NCBI GenBank assembly: GCA_019188255.1
Contig: JAETXT010000001.1
Span: 6,572,001 to 6,636,000 of the forward strand
Source: Verticillium longisporum
Lineage: Eukaryota > Ascomycota > Sordariomycetes > Glomerellales > Plectosphaerellaceae
Direction of reading: 5' to 3'
Length of the DNA stretch: 64,000 nt
In this document: piece after piece, positions 45,829-58,250 of the stretch
Layout: every line of letters begins with the position of its first letter
Numbering within the stretch: the stretch's first letter is position 1
Notes under the pieces: generated by a model
Told to the model about the DNA's origin: nothing
What the model saw: only the letters and a program-made list of their open reading frames with translations
Databases searched by the model: none
Made by a program: the position numbers and the translations under genes

Positions 45829-48506
45829 ATGAACACTCTTCACGGGATCCTGGCCCATGAAGGCCAGTCCCCTGACGGCATCGTCTACCACCGTGGCGAT
45901 CAGGTCACCATCTTCGATGACGGTCGCAACGACAGCTGCAACAACGAGGTGCACGTCTTGAACCACCAGACCAACCAGGTCATTGTCGTGCCTGTCTCGG
46001 CCGTCTGCTGGGTGCCGACACACAGCGAAAGCCGCCCGGCCGGCGTGACGCTGTTCACGATATATGGACGTCGCATCACCCACCATCAACCCAGCGACCC
46101 GATGCCTTCTCTCGCCAACCGAGCCATCAAGGTCCTGCTCGGCTCAGGCCACCAAGTCACACACACCATCGTTACCGAAGACGACATTTCGACGTGGGCT
46201 CAGCGCCTGGAGGAGCCTGAGCGACAAGCCTTTTTCACATATCAGTGGAACAGTTTGCTCTCCGACTGGCCTGCCCGAGACATGAACGACCTCCTCTCGG
46301 CTTGGCCATGCCCAGATTCAGATGGTCTCTCCGAGGCTGGCCTCTCCATGGGGACTACCAACTCGTGCATCAGTAGCCCGACCACGCCCGCATTGAGTAT
46401 TGACCAGATTGGAGGCCCGAGGCGTGATTCTGCCGTCGATGTTGGCTGTTCATCTCACAACAAGGACGCCCAGGATCCAATGTGCTTCCCTGGCGACGAG
46501 TACTCCCGCGGCGTGAGTAGCCCTCATCGCAGAGTCAACTATCTGCGGGCGCGCGTACTGATTCGTCCCAGCTCAACCCCTACCTTGCCTCATCTGAGCC
46601 CGGCTCCCCGACACGTTATGATGCCATCCCCCTCCCAACCTTTGCAGAGCAGCAGAGCGTGAACAAGCACGCTGCTCAAGCCGTGTCCGTGACAACCCAC
46701 CCTACAGCCACGATGGGTGGTCGACCCAGTGCCGCCTTCATGGCGAGTTCGTACCTCGGTCCCAACGGAGGCCAAATGGGGTATACCGCCGCCAATAACA
46801 AATCCATCCCCGTCGTCTGTCAGAGCGCGGCAACCGACTTTCAAGTTAACTACATGTATCTTCCCAGCTCCGACGACTCTGAGCACACGGGCATAAACCA
46901 CCCGCAGCAGCGTTACGAAGCAGCCAACAATGATGCTTCGTGGTCTCAACAAGCCGCCACAGAGTGGCCATCGTACCAGTCAGCGGAGGTGTACCAAGGC
47001 GTGCAGTCTTCAGATCAGTCTACAATGCCTCCTCCCGTCAACCAAGAGACTGTCCCACGAGCACACATGACGCCGATGCCTCTTCCTACACTGTCAGAAA
47101 ACGGTCACTACATGACCACTAGCCACTACGAGCCTGTTCCCATCCAGCGCTTCGATGACAGACGTGCCGAAACCTTCGGCGCGTACAGCATGGCGAGCAA
47201 CACACCTGCCTTCCACCGAACACAAGAGCGCCAGACCGTCGGCCTGACAGCTCCCCCCCAGCCTCCCAATGCCACCGTCTGGGCTCAGCAACAATCGTCC
47301 CGGCCCGGCAATAGCAGGACGCCCGTTCCTCAGGCTGCGCCTGTCAACTTCCGCCGGTCCCCGAGCCAGCAGTCCTCTGCTCCAGCTTTCCGACCGGAGC
47401 TCATCGTCGACTTTTTCACGCGGCAGACACAGCCTCACATTGATGTCCTCGACGTGCGTCAGCGCGAGCAGCAGGACGAGGTCCTGTCCCCTGAGCAGTC
47501 TGCATCTCCTTCCGTCTCAGAGTCCCTCGAGGTGATCCGAACTGCCACGGCGGAGACGCTGCGGGTTCTCGGTACGCTTCGGCCCGGTTCGATGCCTTCT
47601 TTCAATCTCACGGAGCAGAGGCTCCGCGGTGAGGTCGAGAAGATCATCGCCTCCGTGCAGAGCATCCGCCAGACCGCCCTCGCTGGCAACGGACTGCCCC
47701 AACAAGACCGAAGGACACTCAACCAGCAGGTGCAGAGCTTGGCCGGTTACATCGAGTACCTCGGCGAGGTCTTCCCTGACATGGTAGAGCCTGCCAAGGC
47801 CTCCGAACCAGCGACCAGCGCCACCCAGACACAACCGTCTGCGCCGTCCTCGTCGTCGGCGCAGCGCCCAAGCACTGCAGCGCCGCAGACCGCCCACCCT
47901 GCGAACGGCATGGCCATCAACCGTGAGCATCAGAGACTGCTGCGCCAGCTCGCCGAAGATGTGGTGCCGTCGCAGCCCAGGATGATGAACCCCAATGTGG
48001 CTCCGGCGCCTCCCGCCCCCCAGCCCGTGGTCATGATGCCGGGCCAAGACATGATGCCGGCGTCGTCTGGAGGTCCATCTCCGATCGACTTGCACCAGCC
48101 CAACTGGGCTGACGCCTCCGTGCCGACGATCGTGGACCCCGCCATGTCTGCGACCTACCCCGCCGTCCAGTCCATCTCGGCGCACTCCTCGCCGTACCTG
48201 GGTCCGGCTGCCGACCCCAACCCCCGCGGCCACTACCTGCTCCCCGGGTCGGTCGCCATGGCCACGACTGCCTCAGCCCCGGGCATCGTGTCGACGACGT
48301 CCGCCCCTTCCCCTCTGCGCCCTTCGCCTCGCGGCCGCCTCCCCGTCGTCCTGTCTCCCATGCCCATGCCCGTGGCCTCGTTCGATCGCCGGTCCTCCCT
48401 ACCCGGCCGCCGCGTCGCCCAGCCTCCCCGGGAGAGGGAACGCTACCGCGCGGCCCCATACCCGCAGTCCTACCGCGGCACGAGCGACCGTAAGGGTTCC
48501 ATCTGA
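45829..48506 (+). CDS. Uncharacterised 872-aa Pro/Ser/Gln-rich protein
   Basis: Two exons, 45829-46512 and 46572-48506, joined by a 59-bp intron with good signals (GC|GTGAGT...CCCAG|CTC). Residues 1-130 look folded (GIVYHRGDQVTIFDDGRND, NHQTNQVIVVPVSAVCW). The middle is low complexity. A second ordered block near residues 500-640 is helical (ELIVDFFTRQTQPHIDVLDV, SLEVIRTATAETLRVLGTLR, LRGEVEKIIASVQSIRQTAL, LAGYIEYLGEVFPDMVEPAK). The tail is Pro/Ala/Ser-rich with RRSSLPGRR-type phospho-site candidates. No membrane segment or known domain is recognised. The helical block ending in a conserved-looking EYLGEVFP motif suggests a scaffold or transcription-related protein, but no function can be assigned. 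Confidence 0.75.
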
Positions 48507-49810
48507 GCCTGCCACAAGTACTCGCTTGGCTAGCTGCATGATATCGTCGCGTCCCTTTTTCCTTTCTTCATATCTCTCTGTACTATCAATCGCTAGGGGG
48601 TGTGGCACATTTGCATCTTTTGCTGTTCATCTGGCATTTTTATACCCTCTCCCGCCCCCCCGCAAAACAAAAAACACACGAAACGAACGAACCGTCAACA
48701 ACGGCGCAGTCTGTCCGCGTCGTCTGTTCTTCTGATTCTCTCATGTTGTTCCTTTCTATATGATTATGACCCTGGCGCACGCACGTTGTGCACTCCAACC
48801 GATCGATTGGAAAGCAAAGGGACTATGGGAAAGGCTGTCTGACCAAAAAGAAAAAAAAAAGCAAACACACGAAGCGTACAACAAAACAAAACGCGCATCT
48901 CCCATGTTCAACGTTTCATCTCTAACGCAAGGGACCGGTGGCTGGCTTCTTTCTTTCTGGATTGTTCTTCGACGTGTTACACTCTGTCGCAGGGACCCGG
49001 TCGAGCATTGTTAGCTCCCGAGCAGAACTACAGAATGCCGGGCTTTTCTTTGATCTTTTTGAATTCAGTGTGTACAGCGAGGAGCGATTGGGGTTTTCAA
49101 GTCAGTTATCTGCTTTTTTTTATTTATTTATCTTGGCTTCATGTCGACCCTTCTTTGGGTATGTGGATGGATGGATCATCATGCTTAACGCGGCTCTGTT
49201 GGGCCAGTTTCTCCTTCTTCTTGATGTACGCTCGCAATGCGGCGCGGAGGTGATGACGGACTACCAAAAAAAGGGGTGCAGAGAGGAATGACGACACTCT
49301 CGTCTCGAGGGGGTTGTTGTTTCTCCCCGTTCTCGCCAAGGCACCTTGACACGTGTCGGACGGCGAGGACAGAAAAACGATTATATACACACATACAACC
49401 AATATAAAAGAATATCGGGTATCATGAAGAGGTTGATTCTCCATCATGTGAACCGTAACTCTGCTGGTGACTATGCTTTGGCTTCAAGGGAGTTATGCTA
49501 CGTTTTGTTTTGATGAAATATGAAAAAACAAAAACCTCTGTCGGATGAGCCCGCTGTTCATAGCTTCGTCTCCCCCGGACGTTATCCAACACGCCTTTTA
49601 GATTAAGATGCCCTGCTCAATGTGGATCTGAGCCCTCCTCTCGCCGTCGTCTCGGGCCCGAGACGCTGCTTTTCTGTTTGCCCCGTCCCCGCAGCCGCCT
49701 TTGCGCCGGTCACTCCCTTGGAACCTGTCCATAGCATGATGCTAGAGCATGGCGATCAAACTCTGATGGCGCCGGCCTCCATCGCAACACGCCGGAGCAC
49801 GACCACCCCC
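48507..49810. other. Intergenic between convergent genes
   Basis: 3' UTRs of the 872-aa gene and the pantothenate kinase gene. A-rich and T-rich runs, no gene. Confidence 0.5.
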
Positions 49811-51498
49811 TCATGACCCCCCCGAGTCCTCCGCATAATCGTCAACAAGGTCCTGCATCTCCGGGTCGTGGCCCCTCGCGCGCTGCCGCAGCCGACCCTC
49901 GAGCCCAACGTCATCCTCGAAGCTGCCCCTGCGGCCCCAGTTCCGCGGCTGCCTCTTGAGGAAGGCGCCGACGGCGCCGAGGTAGCCCTCGTGGCGGAGA
50001 AAGTAGGCCTGCTTGGCGCCCTGGGACCAGAACTTGATGGCGTAGGAGAGCGTGTTGATGGTCTGGCGGTGGCCGCGGATGAAGGAGCCGCCAAAGTATA
50101 TGTGCGAGAGGTTGTGGATCTGGGACTGCAGGTAGGCGATCTGGCCAATGTTGTTGGAGATGGCGTACAGGAGCGAGCGCGAGATGTCGCCGCCCGAAAA
50201 CGGCGCCGCGTGGGCGGCGTCGTGCTCGGCGTCGAGCGGGTGGCGGGCCGCGTCGCTGGCGGCGGCCGACGAGTCGCCGTTGTGCAGGCCGCCATGGTCC
50301 TCGGCCTCGTGTTCGGCCTCGCGCTTCATGCGGAAGACCTTGCCAAAGGAGGAGGCGATGGTCGTGCTCTTGAGGCCGATCTTGCCGTAGTCGGTGCCGT
50401 AGATGTCGCCGACGAGCATGTCGACCTTGGAGTTGTCGCCGCGCTCGGCGGCGTCGAGCATGTCGTCGAAGGAGCGGGCGCCCGTCAGCAGGGAGAGGAG
50501 GCCCCAGAGAGTACCGCCGCCGAGTGAGGTGCCGCCGACGCGCTGGTACTGGCGGGGGCCCGAGACCTTGAGCATGGAGACGCCGGAGCCAATGTTGACG
50601 AGCAGGTAGGGGTAGATGTCGTCGGAGGGCGAGGCAAAGTGCATGGGGTCCGTCTCGCTGTAGGTGAAGACTTCGCGGGGAATTTCGGTGATGAAGAAGT
50701 CGAGGCCAATAATGAGGCACTCCATCTCGTCCTCGCGCAGGACATCGACGCCTAGGACATGCCTGATCTTGTCGTAGAACTTGAAGGCGCCACCGCCCGT
50801 GGCCATGACGCTGAGGGCGCCAGGTTGTGATCCATTGAGTGTCTGCTGCTTGTCCTTGAGGTGGCGCATGAATTCTATGCAGTCGTCTATGCGGTCGGTT
50901 TCAAAGTTGAGGAAGTTGAGGCGGCCGCCGGGCTCTTTCGAGTGGGCCTCACGAGAGAAGTAGACGAGCTTGATGAGGGAGCCGCCGATCTGGACACCAC
51001 CGTGCGGGTCAGCTCTTTGTTCCGTCATTGTGTGCGTGTTCTCATGACCGGGCAGTGGGACGAGGGGGGCAGCGCACGGCAGCGGCGCGAGGCCTGGGTT
51101 CGGAGCCGAGGCTGCCGCAGCCGAGGGGCAATGGAGGAAGGGAAAGGGGACGGGAGGGTATTCTTTCATACGTCGACAGCAATATGGCTCACGACAGCCG
51201 TGTGGTTTGGCAGACGAATGTCGCTCGTTTCGTGATGTGTAGGAGATATCCTGCCAGTGGCCGCGGCGGCGGCAGGGTCTTTCGGGGAGCTCGAGTCTGG
51301 GTCGACGATGAAGGCGCCCTTGACGTTGATGCGCACCGAACCCGGGCGGATGATGGTGCTGTCGATCTCTTCGGTTGTCGTCATTGTCCTGGGCCTGCCC
51401 GTAACAGGTGCTTCTGTCGTTGACATCTGTGTGGCCTGGTGCTGGTCTGGCGCGACGTCCTCTATGGCAGAGCCGTCATCGACAATGACGGGCGACAT
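49811..51498 (-). CDS. Pantothenate kinase (eukaryotic type II)
   Basis: 501-aa kinase phosphorylating pantothenate, the committed step of coenzyme A synthesis, in the cytosol. Exons are 51498-51172 and 50989-49811, with a 182-bp intron falling exactly in the phosphate-binding strand (HIAVD|IGGSLIKLVYFSREA). Other type II PanK signatures are GRLNFLNFETDRIDDCIEF, ATGGGAFKFYD, LVNIGSGVSMLKV, GGTSLGGGTLWGLLSLLTG, DIYGTDYGKIGL and IYFGGSFIRGH. The first 100 residues are a low-complexity extension (TTEAPVTGRPRTMTTTEEID). An Ala/His-rich insert near residue 340 interrupts the C-terminal lobe. All motifs are intact. The protein ends with an acidic tail. The gene is convergent with the 872-aa gene. 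Confidence 0.94.
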
Positions 51499-51700
51499 GG
51501 TGGTGATGGCTCGTGTTACAGCGGCTGCCGGCGGTGGCCTGCTGCTTGCCGAGTCGCGTGTGTGGAGGGGGTCGGCGCGAAGGCTCGTGATGGCAAGCTG
51601 TCGGTGCCGAGCATCAATCAATTGATGGTGGTCGAGGCTGTGATTCTCGTGATGAAGGCGGGAGAGACACTACTTGAGCAGCAGCGGCACGTGGTATGGG

Positions 51701-51734
51701 CATGAGCATGAGCATGAGCATGAGCATGAGCATG
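51701..51734 (+). repeat. Hexanucleotide CATGAG array
   Basis: Five complete CATGAG units plus a partial one, about 200 bp upstream of the pantothenate kinase start. Confidence 0.85.
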
Positions 51735-52375
51735 GAGAGGGTCGAGGTGTTTCGGGCATCTCGTCTCTGATCGCAATGAACTCAACAAAGCAGCAGGAGG
51801 AGGGGCTGAGCCGGGCACCTCTGTCGAATCCAAGCTCTCACCTCCCACTTTTTTCTTGACTCTTTTAGGGGTTTTCGGCCGGAGCCTTTGCCAATGTGGG
51901 GGAGCCTGCGCCTGGCAAGTCTGGGCCAGATACCGAAGTTGCGATAAGCCGCAGGTTGCAGCAGGTACTTTTGCGCCTCGGTCCAGGGGAACGCGGGGCA
52001 TGTCTTCTCGGCTGAGCCTGGCTCTCAGGTACCTGCCGTCAGGTACCGATTCGCCAAACGTTTTGCTCGCCCGCCCCCGACAGGTCCCTGTCCCCCAGCC
52101 CTTCGCCCGTAACGAGGTACCATGTAGATCTGGCACGTCGGAATAACACGACGGTAGCATTCTGTCATGGAGAAACCATCCGTGAGCATCTCCCTGGAGA
52201 CCTTGCAGACCTTGCAGAGCTTAGCTCCATACGACTGACTGGCTCAAAGGGAAGACAACGTGGGAGACCCAAACATCGAAACCCATCATCATACTCCACA
52301 GCCAACACTTTCCAGCTGCGCCATGCAGGATCACTATGCTCCAGATTTCGTGTCATGAGTGATTCGTCGTTTCCA

Positions 52376-52469
52376 TGCACTTCAAGCAGGTCCTTGCACT
52401 CGAACAGGTCCTTGCACTCAAGCAGGTCCTTGCACTCGAACAGGACCTTGCACTCAAGCAGGACCTCAA
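52376..52469 (+). repeat. 18-bp tandem repeats alternating as a 36-bp higher-order unit
   Basis: Units at 52387, 52405, 52423 and 52441 (CAGGTCCTTGCACTCGAA alternating with CAGGTCCTTGCACTCAAG), with partial copies at both ends. The A/B alternation shows expansion by 36-bp steps. Confidence 0.85.
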
Positions 52470-52942
52470 TACATCCAGGCCCCGCCCATTGAGCACCCAA
52501 CAGACCCATGCCTCGGCACCCGCCACCCGCATCGACTCGCCCGCGGGAGGCCCGGGCTGATCATCTAACCTGTGTCATGTCCGTGGCAGTCGGCACTTGT
52601 TCCGCGCGGACCGGAACATCCTCAAATCACTGATCGGCTCATTCGATGAACTTTCCGGCGGCAACCCCCTCGAAACCCTCGGCCATGACTGACGACTGCC
52701 TTCACGTCACACGAGCGGGGGCGTCGATGGCAACAATATGTATTATACATGTTTCATTGGTAACGAAAGGTGGCCCAGATTGCAGCTTCCCGTGAAATGG
52801 ACCAGATGGTCAGGCAATTGGCCATCGATCCTTCACGCGCAAAATTCCGAGCCTCCGAGCTAAAGTGGTATCCTGTAGAAAGAAACAAAGAAAATAGAAT
52901 CCTGGGTAGATATACAGAAGCGACGTTTCCAACAGTTTTCGT

Positions 52943-54420
52943 TTACATCAGTTTCCCCCCCGGCACAGCAACAAAAATGGCCGTCAAGACACCGGCCGCC
53001 AGTAGCGCGCACAACATGGCCTGCACAAAAATGGTATCCTGGATCTGGCGCAGCGCTGGCTCCTGGACCCAAACCTCGCGGTCAAACACCTTGCGCACAG
53101 TGTTGCGCTTCTCGTACTTGACAACCCACGGCTCCGTCTCGTAGCTGTTGCCTGAACCAAACGACTCAAAGCTCGTCTTGGAGAGGTCGCACTCGCCCTC
53201 GTTGTCGATGAAGAGTTCCCAGGGCCTGACGTGTCGGTGTGGCATGCCGTGAAGCACCGCGCACATGCCCTTCCACGCTGCCCCCAACGTTGAGACGCCG
53301 AGAACAAAGCCAACGGCGGGAATGGCACGGTAGCCGCGTGGCGCACTGCTGAGGGTCAGGATGATGGCTGCTACGAGAGAAGCTGCGATGAGGAAGACGC
53401 CCAAGAATCGTGCGAAGAAGACACGAGCCGGGTTGCCATTGCAAATGGACCAACGGATGAAGTTGGGATGAGCCTGGTGGCGGAGCGAGTGGTCGATCGA
53501 CTTGAAGATGATTCGCAGCGCGCTAGGGTGCGTTGTGTAAGCCAGGCCGTGCAGGACGGCATTGCGCTCTCGGTCAGAGACATTCAGCTGTCGCGGGGCA
53601 CCTTCCATAATATAAGTGGCGACGATACGGTCAATCTCCTCGCGGAAGGGCTGAATGGTGACTAAGTACATCGTCAGAATCGACTTGTCGATGCCGTAGT
53701 AGACATGAGTGTCAGAGGTCCCCCAAAGTCACTTACATGGCTGCTTCGCACCAGCGTTGGTAAACGCCTCGGTGGCCTGCGAACGGAATGTACCGACGAC
53801 GGACATGCCTTGAGATGAGCTGAAGAGCGAGTCGACGTCGTTCTGTCCGGCTGGTGTGCGCGGAGGGGTGGAGAACGGGTTGGGCTCGGCAGCATGAGGG
53901 TTGGGAGGGCCGTTTGCCTTCTTTTCGAAGTCGGTGCCCTTGAATATCTCGTGGCCAGGCTTGGCCTGACGGAAGGCACCAGCCTTTTCCTTGCGTAAAT
54001 TGGCAATGGTCTCATCTTCCATCTCTTGCGTCCATTCCGGTGCGAGAGCGAGCTCCGACGGCTTGGCGTTGGCGAAACGCTTCTCATAATCCTTGATCCA
54101 GAGAAAGAACTGAAGGTTCTCGGCCGAGTGTTCGATGTAAATTAAATAGTTCATAAAGTCTCTCACAGTGCATGGCTGTCTCCCGCATTAGTTTCCCGAT
54201 GGACGACTGCTCTGCTACCCAGAAGCGGGGGATGACTTACAGGACAAGTGCCGCCATTGATGATCCTGTCGAACGCGAGCGACTCAGGGATGCCAGTCGT
54301 GCCAGACCTGCCAGAACGAAGGGAACTGTTGCTCTTCTCGTTGAGAGATGACGCGCTGTCCCGGAAGGAGCTGTCATCGACATATTGAGGGCGACGGTAA
54401 GTCAGCGAAAGGAGACCCAT
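52943..54420 (-). CDS. RGS-domain membrane protein, Rax1-like
   Basis: 445-aa protein with exons 54420-54241, 54175-53737 and 53661-52943; phases close. After a Ser-rich N-terminus (MGLLSLTYRRPQYVDDSSFR) comes an RGS-like domain: TVRDFMNYLIYIEHSAENLQ, FFLWIKDYEKRF, then after a long linker QPFREEIDRIVATYI, HPSALRIIFKSIDHSLRHQA and PNFIRWSICNGNPAR. Three hydrophobic segments follow (FFARFLGVFLIAASLVAAII, IPAVGFVLGVSTLGAAWKGM, FVQAMLCALLAAGVLTAIFV). RGS plus C-terminal membrane helices is the architecture of yeast Rax1, a polarity and bud-site landmark protein. In filamentous fungi such proteins modulate G-protein-linked growth and development. The linker between the RGS halves is Pro/Asn-rich. 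No lesions. Confidence 0.85.
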
Positions 54421-57400
54421 CTTGGCAGATAGCGGTCAGCGGTAGGCGTAGGTGAAGTGGTAAAGTATCCTTTATACTAGGGTTCTGTAACAAACGAAGG
54501 GTGGTTTGAAAGTAGGAAGAGCCTCGGCAGAAGATATTCCTTTAGGTTAGGGGGATGACGAGTTGATATAGAATAGGAGGGATGGGTATATCTAGAGTTT
54601 AATGAGTGGACGAAGTCGCCGGTCTAGTGGCCAAGAGGACGTCGTTCGGACCCTGAGTTGTTCTTGACTCGGGCTGGTTGTCCGAACGAACCAGACGGCA
54701 AGCGTAGGTGGGATGAGATATCTGAGCGCGAGGCGTCGAGGTTGGACTAGGGGAAACGGGGTGAAAGGCTAACAGTGTGGTCGGCGTCGGAGGAACGTCA
54801 GGAAAAGGAAGGATTAGCAGAAGGTCGAGATGCAGGATGCAGGCGTAGCGGACTGTAGTAGATGGTCTGTGAAGGTGGCTGCGAGGAAGAAGTTGTAAGA
54901 TATACCCCCAAAAGCCCAGACAGAGCAGAGCGGTGGTCGTCTTGAATCTGGCTTGGAGAGGGCTATTCAGGCCTGACTGGGGGTCCTTATGAGCGAGGGT
55001 CTCGACCGACGACCACCGGCCTGTTCCCCTGTCCCTCGTGCCTCGTGCCTCGTGCCTCGATAGACATGGTACAGCTAGCTGTCTCGCCCAGTTTCTGAAC
55101 GCAGGTGGCAACCACGAGCAGGCAGGCCGACCCGAGCGTGCGTTGTGGGTGGTGACACGGGGAGATTAAGCCACACCGTCAAGGCCCGCACTGGCGAGAA
55201 CGAAGAAGGGGCGAGCCAACAGCCAGTAAGCAGCCTACTGCAACTGGCTCCAAGCCAACATCGAGTTGGTAGTCATGCCGAGCAAAGAAAATCCAGGCGA
55301 CTGTCTTGCAAATCGGGGCAAGCCAGCGAGGGCGGGCAGGGGGTGCTCCTAGCCAGGCTTGGCGACGAGATGGAGAGCGCACTGACAGGAAAGGGCATCA
55401 GCAAGCGACTGGATTGGATGCAGCTGAATGACGTCGCAAAAGCCAGCTCGAAGCTAGCACTGGTCCATCCTGGAAGGGGTTTGGCTTCGGCCATTCGAAG
55501 GTCGACCTTTCTCCCAAGTGCAAAGGCAAAAGCCGCAACGAGGCAGGGCTAGCCAGACAGCCCAGCAGAGACACGCAGAGACACGAGACTCAGAGCCATG
55601 CACTGCTGTCTCTCTCCCGTGTCTTGCTAATGGGGCCTGGGCAAGAATTCGTAGTGTGGAAATTGGTCTGTGTTGATTTTGATGTGTCTTGTGTGCTGGC
55701 CATTGAAGAGGGGGGGCTTGATGATCTGCTCGCTGGCCTGCTCGCTGGCGTCGTGTCTGAGCTGCCCGCGAGGTTCACTATCCCCGGAGAACGGAAGCGA
55801 GGAGCAGGGGAGATCTTCAGCTACCACAAGATCGCTGATCTTCTCCAAGCTCCACCTCCCCCTCCCCCATCCCGTCCTCTGTGGTGGCTAGGACTCAACA
55901 CCCCCCCAAGGCTTCATGACTGAAGAGGCTCGACACGGTTTGTCCTGATTGAGTCGCCAAGCCAGGCAACCCCGGAGGTGCAGGCAAAACAGATGAGATG
56001 AGAGAATTTAGACGGAACGGTTGACGCCTCTCGGAACGTGCTGCTTCAGGTTCTGTAGGCCATGACTGGCGCAAAGTGGCTGGCAAGATTGCATGGCTTG
56101 GGCTCCATATCTGGGATGGGAGGGCAGAAATCGCCGTCTAGCTTGATGAGCCATTGAGATCTGGCACGCCTCGTTCGCGTGAATGGAGGAAGGTAAGGCC
56201 TGGAGGCCCACCTACCTCGGGACACTCTTGACACTATGCCATGAGGTAGGTACCATGTAGCTTCTTGCCGTCTGAGAAGTAACCTGCTCACTGCGAAGGC
56301 AAGGTAGGTACGACGGGGAGGTCTTTCCGGCGTGTCTCCACGCACTTCTTCACGTCTTCATGGCGACATCGTCAATTGCGCAAAAGGTGGCCAATGTTCG
56401 CGACATCACCACTTCGTGTTCATCCGTAACGCTCAGCCTCCGTTGCTCGTTGCGGACTGTCCTGTTCCTTGCACACAAGGCAGCGGGAAACCCTGGAGCA
56501 TACCCGCCCTGCCGCCTACACGTATTTGTGTCGACCCCTAGCACCTGTGCATTTCAGCACACCTTTACCTGCATTCGACCTGGCCGCCCCCGACATTTCT
56601 CCCCTGGCACCGACTGTTGTTGTCCTTCCCCTGTCCATTGGATCTGTGGCAGCATCTGGAGTGGACCTCGCATCTTCCATCCTGGAAACAATGTTCAGGG
56701 GTGCTCAGCCGCGCCTCGTTTTTCTTCTTCTTCTTCTAATGCAGCAGGCATTGCGCAACCAACGGTCCAACACAATACTCTTCTCTCCTTCGGGTAATCC
56801 GGCCATTCCTCGAGGGCAAGCTTGCTTCTGTCGTATGCCTTAGCTCGCAGGAAATTATCGCGGCCGTTTCCGTCTTGGGTCAGCTATGGGCACTGATTGA
56901 CTGCATTGCGCAAGAGAATTACAATGCCTCGAGGACAAGGTGGCCGGTACGAACGAGCAGAAAAAAGAAAATTACAAAATGACGAGCGACCAGCTGGCCA
57001 AATATCCCCGCACCCCCGTGGTCTTCTGCTTCTAGCGTACTCTGCCGCTGTCACGTCGCTCTGCTTTGTCTGAGATTTCTCGCGCCCACCTGTTCTGTCA
57101 TCTTGGCAAGCCTTGCAAGGAAGGCGGCCTCACTCGAGCGCTGAGCAGCAGCTACTGTACTAGTCTCTAAGTCTCCGCCATACACAGAACACAAGAACTC
57201 TGGATCGTCCGTGCACGGCCGCTATGTTCGGTGCGCTGGCCGATCGACGCGAGGCCCGCCTGGCAGGCCATTGCTTCCATCTGAAAACACGTTATCGCCT
57301 TCCCATGCTTTTCAACTTGTTGCGTTCCAAAATTGTGTTTGCATGCTCCGGCAGCGACCCCAGGAGACCGACAAGCGACAGACAGTCCCCAAAACCCAAG

Positions 57401-58250
57401 AAACTCATCAACCGGATGCGCTTCGTGCCGGGCAGATCTTGTGTGCCCCTGCTGCATCCCGTTTTCCCATTGGTGTCCTCAACGTCCCGATGGTCATCCC
57501 TGGCTCGGCTGATGACCGCTGTTGAGATCGCAATCGCAGTGGCCCATGCGCTGCCACCCCTCCCGCCCAGGGGGGATGGGTGAGGGGGTGTGGCGTTAAT
57601 TTGCCCAAGATATCACTTGCTGAAGGCTTGCTGGGCTGAATGGGCGTCACATCACATTTCGCTCCCTCTTGCAGCCATGGTCGCAGCACTGATCTCTCGG
57701 CTTCGAAGGCGTTTGCTTACTTTTTTTTTTTTTTTTTTACATTTTATCCTCTCTAATCTAGCCTCACGGCTGTTCTGGGACAGTCACCCAACTAAGCAGA
57801 CTCGGGCGCCAGGCGATTCTAGCACAAAGCCCTGGGGATGGAAGCGGGCTCAAGTTGATCGATGGAAAATTGCCAGAATGGAGTATGATCCAGAATCCAT
57901 CTCTGGCACGTGGACGATGTCACGATCTGTTTGCGTACTACTCTTCTGGGAAATGGGGAAATACCGCCAGCAATACCAAGCAAAGGGTCGTGGTAACCTC
58001 GTGGAGGCTGAGTCAATGATCATCGCGCCAGTCTTGCCGGCCGGGACCTGCCATGTTAGCGTCCCGTACTGAGAAGTCTTCGGGTCAGTCAGCATACACA
58101 GGGATTGCTCGTATGGATATGAAAAAGTATGGTTATCATATGATACATACCCTAGGTACCATGGAAGGGTTCATTGAAGTAATGGATGCCATTCAAAACT
58201 CCACTCTTGGGCCTTTAGGGAATGTTGAGAACTAGCGATATGTAGAATCA
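54421..58250. other. 3.8-kb gene-free spacer
   Basis: It contains a small CGTGCCT triplication (55036-55058), CTCGCTGGC direct repeats (55728-55750), AGGTAGGTACC-type palindromic words (56210-56310) and a long poly-T run (57720-57739). Frames of 60-160 codons occur at 55145, 56360, 57224 and 57590 without recognisable domains; none is called. Confidence 0.5.

Larger units (their letters stand above)
51499..52942. other. Intergenic: PanK promoter and Rax1-like 3' region
   Basis: It contains a hexanucleotide array and an 18-bp repeat array (listed separately). The frame at 52165-52509 that spans the second array is not called. Confidence 0.5.

Noticed and set aside
52165..52509. 114-codon frame across the 18-bp repeat
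   Set aside because: Open mainly because the repeat lacks stops; kept only as a repeat.
56360..56797. 145-codon frame with a real ATG
   Set aside because: Cysteine-rich but no family, no intron signals and no conserved-looking segments; cannot be supported.
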